From Polytrichum commune (taxonomy: Eukaryota > Streptophyta > Polytrichopsida > Polytrichales > Polytrichaceae): 64,000 bases of DNA. Positions within the stretch are counted from its first letter, which is position 1. Each line of letters begins with the position of its first letter. The stretch is from assembly GCA_950295325.1 (NCBI GenBank), contig OX485803.1:76895554-76959553 (forward strand). The letters are read 5' to 3'. Shown piece after piece: positions 42,601 through 53,797 of the stretch. A program made the position numbers and the translations under genes. Under the pieces are notes generated by a model that saw nothing but the letters and a program-made list of their open reading frames with translations, made no database searches and was not told where the DNA came from.

Positions 42601-45600
42601 TTGATGTCCTCATCAATGCCTACGCTTCATTTTATTGGAATCCTTAGCCTTAGTTTCTTCAAAGTGCTTCACCAATTCATTGGTGTTCACCATGTCTCTT
42701 GCCGTCACCCAAGCGGTTTCTTTCTCATGGTATCCTCACCATTTCACCAAGTACTCCTTTGTACAATTTTTTTCATTTTCACTTGGGCTTCCTACACTTG
42801 AGGATGACCTCTTACCTCATGTTCTAAATGACCTCCAAGGTCGGGACTTGGCCTAATCACTTGCTTGTGATCGGGCCACAAGGTGTCGTCCTAAAATGAC
42901 TTTCGTAATGAGACATGAAATGTCGGATGCACTTTGATCTCCGGCGGTAATTCCAACTTATACATGTCCTTGAACACTTGTTCCACAATGGAAAACGAAG
43001 CTCCAATTTTGGACATGAACTTTTGGAGTAAGGCCTTTGGGCAAGGTGAAGTTGTCCACATTCAACAACACCTTATTGGCCCACCTCATTCTCCACTTCG
43101 CGTCTTCCGGCATTGATTTGCACTCCGTAGCACCTTCGGGCTTTCTCCACCAACAACTTGGTCATCTCCAAGACTTGTTTACCATCCTTGGCCAAGTCCT
43201 CACCATCTTGGTTGAACTCTAGTGTTGAATGTGCCCCCTCGAGAGCTAGGTTAATAGGTTGGAGCGCATCCACTCCATAAGCCACCACGAAAGACCACCC
43301 CTTGGTAGCCAAGTGCGTGGCTACATTGCAATTACACTCCGCTCGACCCACATAGTCCGCCAAATCTCCTTGGTCCGCACCCACTAAGTTCCTCAAGTAT
43401 TGCTTCAAGACTCCATTCACATCCTCCGCTTTCTCATCCACTTGGGAATGCAAGGTCGTGCTAAACCTTAGTTTCATTCCGACCTCCTTAGAGAAATGCA
43501 TTGAAAATGCACTTGTGAACTTTGGATCTTGATCCCACACAATCACTCTTGGCAACCCGTGGTGCCTCAACCATCCTTTGAGAAAAGGCTATGCGGTCTC
43601 CAACGCGGTGGCGGTTCCCACAATCGGCACCATGTGTGCCAACTTGGCAAACCGCTCTACCATCAACAAGATGGCATCATACCCATGTGACTCCGGCAAA
43701 CTTGTGATCAAGTCCATGCACATACTATGCCATGGCCCCGAAGGGATAGGCAACGGTTGCAAGAAGCCGCCTTACTTTTGGTAAGAGGCTCGGTTCACTT
43801 GGCACTTCATCCAAGCCTTCACAAAGTGGGCTATATCCTTCTTTATGCACCGCCAATGGTACCCCCATGACACCATTCTATGGCGGCTTTTTCTTTCTCC
43901 TCTATGGCCGGCAATAGGACTATCACATTCTTCCTTCAAAACCGATAGCCTCAACTTGCCTTGTGGCACATACACCCGACTTTGTTTACACTTGAACAAT
44001 CCGTCCACCAACTTAACCTCTTTGAGCACCTTGCTCTTGCGAAGCTCACCTAAAAGCATTTGTGCTTTGGGGTAGTTAATTTACCCCTCCCGTATCTTGC
44101 ATCACAAGTTTCCTTCGCCGGCACACATTAGCCACAAGGTTTGGATGGTTCCCATTGCTTGGAACTCTTCCCGTCTACTTAGCGCATCCGGCACCACATT
44201 TCCACGGTCCGGTTTGTGGATTAAATCCACCTTCATAAACGCCAAGCTATCATGCCAACGCAATGACTTGGCGCTCACTTGCGCTTGTATGTCAAAATAC
44301 TTTTAGGACACATTGTCCTTGTAGACCTTTACTTTGTGCGACCCCAACTAGTGTCGCCACATCTTCAAGCAATGCACTACCGCAAAGAAGTTCTTTGTCA
44401 TGAGTTGGTTGTCTTCTTTGACAACCATCGAGCTTTATGCTCGCATATGCAATGGCCATCCATCTTACACATAATCCACCATTGGCAAAGTCACTCACCC
44501 CCGTATGCACCTCAAAAGGTTTGTCAAGCTCCGCGAATTTGAGCACGGGCGGCGAAGAGAACTTGGTCTTAAGCTCCCCAAAGACTCGTGACAAACATCA
44601 TCCCACTCTTGGGATAGCCATTTCTTCCACAAGTCGAACCAGGCCATCGAGCTTCATGCTCTCATATGCGATGGCCATCCATCTTGCATCAACATCCGCC
44701 AATGGTAAAGTCACTCGCCCCCCGTATGCACCTCAAAAGGTTTTTCAAGCTCCGCGAACTTGAACACGGGTGGTAAAGAGGAACTTGGTCTTAAGCCCCT
44801 CAAAGACTTGGTGGCAAGGCTCATCCCACTCTTGGGATAGCCATCTCTTGCACAAGTTGGACAAGCTTCTACAACCATGGAGCTTAATGCTCCTATAAGC
44901 AATGGTCATCCATCTTGGATCAACATCCACCAATGGTAAAATCCTTCGCCTTCATGTGCACCTCAACATGCTCATGAAAACCCGGAAACTTAACCACATG
45001 TTGTGAAGAGAACTTACTCTTGAGCTCCCCAAAGGCTTGGTGGCAAGGCTCATCCCACTCTTGGGATAGCCATTTTTTCCAACATGTTGACTAAGGTTCT
45101 AGCAACCTTAGAAAAACCATGAATGAAGTGGTGGTAGTAGTTGTCTAGGCCAACAAATGACCTAAGCCCTTTTCTTGAATCAAGGGCCAATTCTCTTCTT
45201 GGATTGCCTTGACATTCTTCATGTTCGTCCACCAACTTCCTTTGTCACCACATACCTCAAGAACTCAATCTCTCGTTGAGCAAAGTTATTTTTCACTTCT
45301 TGGCGGTAACTTTTTGGGCAACACATTGGTGAATACATCCTTGTATCTCACCAACATCCCACCAATGTGGTTTGGAGGAGGCCCACCTTTCCTAGCCTCC
45401 CCATACATTCCTTGGAGTTGCTCCAATTGAACCACGACCATTATGTTTTCTATTTTTCATTTGGTCCATTAAGACCAAATTCAACTTGGGTCCTCCTACC
45501 ATAGGAGTCCTTGTCAATTTGAACTTCAATTCTTTGCCATTATGACACATCATAATGCACCGCAAGCTCATCGGCTTGCACCTCACATCTATCATGTGAG

Positions 45601-45799
45601 TTTCAAAGTAGGCGGCCTTCACAATGACATGCATTTCATCTATTTCACATGGTGTGAAATTTTGACAAAAATCCAATGTCCCACATTGAAAGGTTACATG
45701 CATCGCGGCCTCCTTTGTCTCATGCGGTTCGCCCTTTCCAAACCGCACCTTGGTGGGCTTGCTTTCTCTATCAATCGGCAAGCCCCAACTCCCTTGTGA
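42601..45799 (-). pseudogene. Pol remnant of E1: RT palm missing
   Basis: Protease-like 45781-45440; RT-deletion junction 45285-45295; three RNase H repeats at about 45058, 44832 and 44603; integrase 44059-43073 with stop at 43589-43591. In its core the conserved Glu region reads DEKAEDVN, changed from NGKTEHVN elsewhere. Chromodomain about 42780-42610. Confidence 0.86.
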
Positions 45800-45904
45800 G
45801 TTTTGGGCTCAAGAAGGAGTGGTAGCCTCTTTGTCAACACATGAGACATTTCTCCCATTCATTGAGCCTCAAGGTACAAAAGATTTGGCCTTGGCTTAAG
45901 GCTA

Positions 45905-46846
45905 CTAGTCTTGGCCACAATGCCATCGTCTTACATTCGGTCCTCGGCAACTTGGCTTGGCTTGGTCCGCAAAGCCAACTTTAAACATTTCGTCCGCGGG
46001 ACAAATTGGTTTGGCGCCACAAAACCAATTTCTAATAGTTTGTCCACAAAACAAACATGTTTTGCCTTGGTAGCACAAAGCCACCTTCCCACACTCCGTC
46101 CGCGGCACGAACATGAATTGCCTTGGTAGGACAAACCCACCTCCCAACATTCCGTCCGCGGCACAAGTATGATTTGCTTTGGAAGCATAAAGCCACCTTT
46201 CAACATTCCGTCCGCGGCACCAACATGTTTTGCCTAAGTAAAATGGACCAAACAATTTGCACTCATTTCTTTGGGACCTACTTTGGCTAAAGCCACTTGT
46301 GGTGATGCGCCGCCACACTTCTCTTTGGGACCATCGGCTTCAATGCTCTTGCAAACTTGATGGTCCCCACCATGTCCTCAAAAAGCCTTAGGGACTTAAA
46401 CAAGGCATCCACCACCCGCTTTTAAAACCCCACCTAAAAGGATGCATTTCTTAGAAAGCTCGTCCGTTTTAGGTGTATCCTTCATTTGTGCGTTTGAATT
46501 GCGTACATAGGCCTTAAGAGGCCCCGGGTGCCTCATTAGCACCAAATTCATTCCAACATCAATACCTTCCAAGCATTTCGAATTGGAATTTCAATCCAAC
46601 ATTAATGCCCTCCAAGGTTTTGGGTGCATTCGGTACTCTAGGCCCCAAATGCTTTTTGAGGCGTGCGGGAGCCCTTTCAAAGGACTCCACCATTTTCCTT
46701 ACCGAATCCACCATCATGCCCACCATTGTCATTAGAACCAATGGTACGGTCAAATTCCATTTACACATGATCTTTGTTCCAATTTGAGCCTCACAACCTT
46801 TTGGAAACCCCGGGTCACCATCACAACCCGCTTATTTGATAGCCAT
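45905..46846 (-). pseudogene. Gag remnant of E1, stop at codon 5, knuckle-like array
   Basis: Start at 46846, then GCT ATC AAA TAA as in C and F. Array at 45960-46230. Confidence 0.7.
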
Positions 46847-46882
46847 GCTTCCCTCAAAGTGCTAGCTCAAAAATTGGAAACC

Positions 46883-46895
46883 TGCTCTGATACCA
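46883..46895 (-). other. Primer-binding site, initiator-Met tRNA type (E1)
   Basis: TGCTCTGATACCA on the plus strand. Confidence 0.88.
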
Positions 46896-46897
46896 AG

Positions 46898-47867
46898 TGT
46901 CGCAACCCTTGCTAGCCCCCCTTGACAATCTTGCCAATTTTCAATTCTAGCAAAGGTTACGAGCGCTAACCATTCGCATTCGGCCATGCTAATGGTTAGC
47001 TCCTCCTACCCCGGACCTTATAGTTCATAGGAGGGAACCAACCCTCCTACTTTGCTTTCGAGACTCACCCCTTAATCGGTAACCCATTCCCAAATGTGGA
47101 CTTCCATCCATGGAAGTCCAATCCTATGTTGATCATCGCGTTGCCGGAGCAACACTACAACAACCCGAACCATACTAGGCAACTATGACCTCACATTGGC
47201 CCAAAGCCCATGGAGGCCATGCCATTCGGCCTCGGGTGGGTGAGGCCACACCACCTCACCCATATAAGCCTCTAGGACTCTACGCGGGGGCCCTACCCCA
47301 CCGTCAACCAACCTCTTGTCTCTACCAAGAGTTGGGGCCAAGTGGACAATTTCCCTTAGCCGCTGGGCCTAGAAGCCCCCACAGCTTCAGACCATCATAA
47401 CTTCCTTGTATGATGTCTGATGCTAACACTTGACCACTCCATCTTCATCTACGCTACACGTAGATGCCGATGCACTCCTCACTTGCCCCATTAGGGCAAG
47501 TGGTGAGCAAGTTATACCTGTTTGAACCTTGGCAGTCCCGGGAATCACTCCCAGGCACTGCTGTACCAGGGCGCTGTCCCGGGACAGCGCCCCACTCAAA
47601 TGGCCATAACTCCTAGCTCACACCTCCGATTGAGGTGTTCTTGAGCATTCTAGAATCACCACGCCATGAGCTACGCATAGCTCATGGCCTTACCCTAGTG
47701 CCTCCTAGTCTCCGTGGGTGGGAGGCGTTCCCAACGCCCGGGGCCCTCACCCACACTAGGATCACTTGGGCCCTCTCACCAACGGCGCCACAAGTCCCGG
47801 GTGTCACTCCGGGGTCCCCCTTGTGCCCATGGTGTTTCGGGCACTCCTCATGGAGAGGTGCGCGACA
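46898..47867 (-). repeat. 5' LTR of E1
   Basis: 970 bp, ends TGTCGCGCACC (minus strand) at 47867. Confidence 0.92.
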
Positions 47868-47872
47868 ATTAC

Positions 47873-50568
47873 ACTCCGCTCGACCCACATAGTCCGCCCA
47901 ATCTCCTTGGTCCGCCCCCACCAAGTTCCTCAAGTATTGCTTCAAGACTCCATTCACATGCTCCGCTTTCCGTTGATTTGGGAATGCAAGGCCGTGCTAA
48001 ACCTTAGTTTCATTCCGACCTCCTTAGAGAAATGCATTGGAAATGCACTTGTGAACTTTGGATCTTGATCCCACACAATCACTCTTGGCAACCCGTGGTG
48101 CCTCAACCATCCTTTGAGAAAAGGCTATGCGGTCTCCAACGCGGTGGCGGTTCCCACAATCGGCACCATGTGTGCCAACTTGGCAAACCGCTCTACCATC
48201 AACAAGATGGCATCATACCCATGTGACTCCGGCAAACTTGTGATCAAGTCCATGCACATACTATGCCATGGCCCCGACGGGATAGGCAACGGTCGCAAGA
48301 AACCGCCTTGCTTTTGGTAAGAGGCTCGGTTCACTTGGCACTTCATCCAAGCCTTCACAAAGTGGGCTATATCTTCCTTTATGCACCGCCAATGCTACCT
48401 CCATGATACCATTCTATGGCGGTGTTTTCTTTCTCCTCTATGGCCGGCAATAGGACTATCACATTCTTCCTTCCAAACGGATAGCCTCAACTTGCCTTGT
48501 GGCACATACACCCAACTTTGCTTACACTTGAACAATCCGTCCACCAACTTAACTTCTTTGAGCACCTTGCTCTTGCAAAGCTCACCTAAAAGCATTTGTG
48601 GTTTGGGGTAGTTAAATTACCCCTCCCGTATCTTGCATCACAAGTTTCCTTCGCCGGCACACATTAGCCACAAGGTTTGGATGGTTCTCATTGCTTGGAA
48701 CTCTTCCGGTCTACTAAGCGCATCCGGCACCACATTTCCACGGTCCGGTTTGTGGATCAAATCCACCTTCATAAGCGCCAAACTATCATGCCACCGCAAT
48801 GACTTGGCGCTCATTTGCGCTTGTTTGTCAAAATTCTTTTAGGACACATTGTCCATGTAGACCTTTCCTTTGTGTGACCCCAAATAGTGTCGCCACATCT
48901 TCAAGCAATGCACTACGGCAAAGAAGTTCTTTGTCATGAGTTGGTTGTCTTTTTTGACAACCATCGAGCTTCACGCCCCCATGTGCAATGGCCATCCATC
49001 TTACATCAACAATCCACCATTGGCAAAGTTATTCACCCCCGTATGCACCTCAAAAGGTTTGTCAAGCTCCACGAACTTGAGCATGGGCGGCGAAGAGAAC
49101 TTGGTCTTAAGCTCCCCAAAGACTCGTGGCAAGCATCATCCCACTCTTGGGATAGCCATTCTTCCACAAGTCGGACAAGGTGGGACAACCATCGAGCTTC
49201 ATGCTCTCATATGCAATGGCCATCCATCTTGCATCAACATCCGCCAATGGTAAAGTCACTCGCCCCCGTATGCGCCTCAAAAGGTTTATCAAGCTCCGCG
49301 ACTTGAACACGGGCGGCAAAGAGAACTTCGTCTTAAGCTTCCCAAAGACTTTGGGACAAGGCTCATCCCACTCTTGGGATAGCCCTTTCTTTCACAAGTC
49401 GCACTAGGTTCGACAACCATCAAGCTTAATGCTCCCATATGCAATGGGCATCCATCTTGGATGAACATCCGCCAATGGTAAAGTTACTCGCCCCCGTATG
49501 CACATCAAAAGGTTTGTCAAACGCCGGGAACTTGAGCACGGGCGGCGAAGAGAACTTGCTCTCAAGCTTCCCAAAGGCTTTGTGGCAAGGCTCATCCCAC
49601 TTTTGGGATAACCATTTCTTGCACAAGCCGGACAAGGTTCGACAACCATGGAGCTTAATGCTCCCATAAGCAATGGTCATCTATCTTGGATCAACATCCA
49701 CCATTGGTAAAGTCCTTTGTCTCCATGTGCACCTCAAAATGCTTATGAAAACTCGAAAACTTAACCACATCTTGTGAAGAGAACTTGCTCTTGAGCTCCC
49801 CAAAGGCTTGGTGACAAGGCTCATCCCACTCTTGGAATAGCCATTTTCCTCAATAAGTTTAGTAAGGTCCTAGCAACCTTCAAAAACTCTCAAATGAAGT
49901 GGTGGTAGTAGTTGGCTAGGCCAACAAATGACCTAAGCCCTTTTTGAATGAAGGGCCAATTCTCCTCTTGGATTGCCTTGACATTCTTCATGTTTATCCA
50001 CCAACTTCCTTTGTCACCACCTACCTCAAGAACTCAATCTCTCGTTGAGCAAAGTTATTTTTCACTCCTTGGCGGTAACTTTTTGGGCAACACATTGGTG
50101 AATACATCCTTGTATCTCACCAACATCCCACCAATGTGGTTTGGAGGAGGCCCATCTTTCCTAGCCTCCCCATACATTCCTTGGAGTTGCTCCAATTGAA
50201 CCACGACCATTATGTTTTCTATTTTTCATTTGGTCCATTAAGACCAAATTCAACTTAGGTCCTCCTACCATAGGAGTCCTTGTGAATTTGAACTTCAATT
50301 CTTTGCCATTATGACACATCATAATGCACCGCAAGCACACCGACTTGCACCTCACATCTATCATGTGAGTTTCAAAGAAGGCGACCTTCACAATGACATG
50401 CATTTCATCTATTTCACTTGGTGTGAAATTTTGACAAAAATCCAATGTCCCACATTGAAAGGTTACATGCATCGCGGCCTCCTTTGTCTCATGCGGTTCG
50501 CCCTTTCCAAACCGCACCTTGGTGGGCTTCACCACTCTACCAATCGGCAAGCCCCAACTCCCTTGTGA
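47873..50568 (-). pseudogene. Pol remnant of D, right part: RT palm missing
   Basis: Right to left: protease-like 50550-50200; RT-deletion junction 50055-50065; four RNase H repeats (about 49830, 49598, 49369 and 49141); THDKELL near 48925; integrase finger 48595-48330; core with stop at 48125-48127, running to 47873 where E1 interrupts it. The repeat at 49830 has a decayed motif (CTCTTGGAATAGCC). Confidence 0.84.
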
Positions 50569-50675
50569 GCTTTGGGGTCATGAAAGAATGCCTTAACTCT
50601 TTGTCAACCCATGAGACAAGTCTCCCATTCATTTGAGCCTCAAGGTACAAAATACTTGGCCTCGGCTTAAGGCTA

Positions 50676-51619
50676 CTAGCCTTGGCCACAATGCCATCGT
50701 CCAACATTTGGTCGTCGGCAACTTGGCTTGGCTTGGTCCGCAAAGCCAACTTTAAACATGTCTTCCGCGGGACAAATTGGTTTGGTGCCACAAAACAAAT
50801 TTCTAATAGTTTGTCCGCAAAACAAACATGTTTTGCCTTGGTAGCACAAAGCCACCTTCCCACACTCCGTCCGCGGCACAAACATGAATTGCCTTGGTAG
50901 GACAAACCCACCTCCCAACATTCCGTCCGCGGCACAAGTATGATTTGCTTTGGAAGCATAAAGCCACCTTTCAACATTCCGTCCGCGGCACCAACATGTT
51001 TTGCCTAAGTAAAATGGACCAAACAATTTGCACTCATTTCTTTGGGACCTACTTTGGCTAAAGCCACTTGTGGTGATGCGCCGCCAAACTTTTCTTTGGG
51101 ACCATCGGCTTCAATGCTCTTGCAAACCTGATGGTCCCCACCATGTCCTCAAGAAGCCTTGGGGACTTAAACAAGGCATCCACCACCCGCTTTTAAAACC
51201 CCACCTAAAAGGATGCATTTCTTAGAAAGCTCGTCCGTTTTAGGTGTATCCTTCATTTGTGCGTTTGAATAGCGCACATAGGCCTTAAGAGGCCCCGGGT
51301 GCCTCATTAGCACCAAATTCATTCCAACATCAATACCTTCCAAGCATTTCGAATTGGAATTCAATCCAACATTAATGCCCTCCAAGGTTTTGGGTGCTTT
51401 CAGTATTCTAGGCCCCAAATGTTTTTTTGAGGTTTGCGGGAGCCCTTATCAAAGCACTCCTCCATTTTCGTTACCAAATCCACCCTCATGCCCACCATTG
51501 TCATTAGAACCAATGGTATGGTTAAATTCCACTTGCACATGATCCTTGTTCCAATTTGAGCCTCACAACCTTTTGGAAACCCCGGGCTCACCATCATAAC
51601 CCGCATTTTTGATACCCAT
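50676..51619 (-). pseudogene. Gag remnant of D with knuckle-like array
   Basis: Start at 51619 (MGIKNAGYDGEPG), no codon-5 stop. Array at 50745-51010. Confidence 0.7.
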
Positions 51620-51655
51620 GTTTCCCTCAAAGTGCGAGCTCAAAACTTGGAACCC

Positions 51656-51668
51656 TGCTCTGATACCA
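51656..51668 (-). other. Primer-binding site, initiator-Met tRNA type (D)
   Basis: TGCTCTGATACCA on the plus strand. Confidence 0.88.
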
Positions 51669-51670
51669 CG

Positions 51671-52642
51671 TGTCGCAACCCTTGCTAGCCCCCCTTGACA
51701 ATCTTGCCAATTTTCAATTCTAGCAAAGGTTACAAGCGCTAACCATTCGCATTCCGCCATGCTAATGGTTAGCTCCTCCTACCCCGGACCTTATAGTTCA
51801 TAAGAGGGAACCAACCCTCCTACTTTGGTTTCGGGGACTCACCCCTTAATCGGTAACCCATTTCTTGGATGTGGACTTCCATCCATGGAAGTCCAATCCT
51901 ATGTTGATCATCGCGTTGCCGGAGCAACACTACAACAACCCGAACCATACTAGGCAACTATGGCCTCACAATGGGCCAATGCCCATGGACGCCTTGCCGT
52001 TTGGCCTCGGGTGGGTGAGGCCACACCACCTCACCCATATAAGCCTCTAGGACTCTACGCGGGGCCCCTACCCCACCGTCAACCAACCTCTTGTCTCTAC
52101 CAAGAGTTGGGGCCAAGTGGACATTTTCCCTTAGCCGCTGGGCCTAGAAGCCCCCACAGCTTCAGACCATCATAACTTCCTTGTATGATGTCTGATGCTA
52201 ACACTTGACCACTCCATCTTCATCTACGCTTCACGTAGATACCGATGCACTCCTCACTTGCCCCATTTGAGCAAGTCTTGAGGAAGTTATGCCTGTTTGA
52301 ACCTTGGCAGTCCCGGGAATCACTCCCAGGCACTGATGTACCAGGGCGCTGTCCCGGGACAGCGCCCCACTCAAATGGCCATAACTCCTAGCTCACACCT
52401 CCGATTGAGGTGTTCTTGAGCATTCTAGAATCACCACGCCATGAGCTACGCATAGCTCATGGCCTTACCCTAGTGCCTCCTAGTCTCCGTGGGTGGGAGG
52501 CGTTCCCAACGCCCGGGGCCCTCACCCACACTAGGATCACTTGGGCCCTCTCACCAACGGCGCCACAAGTCCCGGGTGTCACTCCGGGGTCCCCCTTGTG
52601 CCCATGGTGTTTCGGGCACTCCTCATGGAGAGGTGCGCGACA
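51671..52642 (-). repeat. 5' LTR of D, 972 bp
   Basis: Complete LTR; its outer end at 52642 adjoins TTGCTAGAATTG of F. Confidence 0.92.
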
Positions 52643-52698
52643 TTGCTAGAATTGAAAATTGGCAAGATTGTCAAGGGGGGCTAGCAAGGGTTGCGACA
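52643..52698 (+). repeat. 5' LTR of F, right 56 bp
   Basis: TTGCTAGAATTG...GTTGCGACA, followed by the primer site; completes the LTR begun at 23980. Confidence 0.88.
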
Positions 52699-52700
52699 CT

Positions 52701-52713
52701 TGGTATCAGAGCA
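52701..52713 (+). other. Primer-binding site, initiator-Met tRNA type (F)
   Basis: TGGTATCAGAGCA. Confidence 0.88.
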
Positions 52714-52749
52714 GGTTTCCAATTTTTGAGCTAGCACTTTGAGGGAAGC

Positions 52750-53690
52750 ATGGCTATCAAATAAGCGGGTTGTGATGGTGACCCGGGGTTTCCAAAAGGT
52801 TGTGAGGCTCAAATTGGAACAAAGATCATGTGTAAATGGAATTTGACCGTACCATTGGTTCTAATGACAATGGTGGGCATGATGGTGGATTCGGTAAGGA
52901 AAATGGTGGAGTCCTTTGAAAGGGCTCCCGCACGCCTCAAAAAGCATTTGGGGCCTAGAATACCGAATGCACCCAAAACCTTGGAGGGCATTAATGTTGG
53001 ATTGAAATTCCAATTCGAAATGCTTGGAAGGTATTGATGTTGGAATGAATTTGGTGCTAATGAGGCACCCGGGGCCTCTTAAGGCCTATGTGCGCTATTC
53101 AAACGCACAAATGAAGGATACACCTAAAACGGACGAGCTTTCTAAGAAATGCATCCTTTTAGGTGGGGTTTTAAAAGCGGGTGGTGGATGCCTTGTTTAA
53201 GTCCCCAAGGCTTTTTGAGGACATGGTGGGGACCATCAAGTTTCCAAGAGCATTGAAGCCGATGGTCCCAAAGAGAAGTTCGGCGGCGCATCACCACAAG
53301 TGGCTTTAGCCAAAGTAGGTCCCAAAGAAATGAGTGCAAATTGTTTGGTCCATTTTACTTAGGCAAAACATGTTGGTGCCGCGGACGGAATGTTGAAAGG
53401 TGGCTTTATGCTTCCAAAGCAAATCATACTTGTGCCGCGGACGGAATGTTGGGAGGTGGGTTTGTCCTACCAAGGCAATTCATGTTTGTGCCGCGGACGG
53501 AGTGTGGGAATGTGGCTTTGTGCTACCAAGGCAAAACATGTTTGTTTTGCGGACAAACTATTAGAAATTGGTTTTGTGGCGCCAAACCAATTTGTCCCGC
53601 GGACGAAATGTTTAAAGTTGGCTTTGCGGACCAAGCCAAGCCAAGTTGCCGAGGACCGAATGTAAGACGATGGCATTGTGGCCAAGGCTA
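52750..53690 (+). pseudogene. Gag remnant of F, stop at codon 5, knuckle-like array
   Basis: ATG 52750, then GCT ATC AAA TAA. FERAPARLKKHLGP at about 52915-52955. Array units start near 53379, 53435, 53491, 53548 and 53598, a period of about 56 bp. Confidence 0.7.
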
Positions 53691-53797
53691 GTAGCCTTAA
53701 GCCAAGGCCAAATCTTTTGTACCTTGAGGCTCAATGAATGGGAGAAAGGTCTCATGTGTTGACAAAGAGGCTACCACTCCTTCTTGAGCCCAAAACT

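Larger units (their letters stand above)
33775..47867 (-). mobile_element. Chromovirus E1, inverted, inserted in the integrase of D
   Basis: TSD ATTAC at 33770-33774 and 47868-47872. Own sequence 33775-33782 and 40840-47867, net about 7.0 kb. Its left LTR is split after 8 bp by E2. LTRs 970 bp each, about six differences seen by eye. Three RNase H repeats; gag stop at codon 5. Confidence 0.92.
24516..52642 (-). mobile_element. Chromovirus D, inverted inside the 5' LTR of F
   Basis: Own sequence: 24516-25529, 32825-33774 and 47873-52642. C and E1 are nested in it. The right end is intact (TGTCGC... read from 52642) and adjoins TTGCT of F; the left end and the left TSD copy were lost in the 24516 deletion. 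Four RNase H repeats. Confidence 0.85.

Noticed and set aside
33783..47867. E1/E2 as a tandem segmental duplication or assembly duplicate
   Set aside because: Each has its own 5-bp TSD (ATTAC, CGCAA) and its own LTR variants and gag start; two transpositions explain this better.
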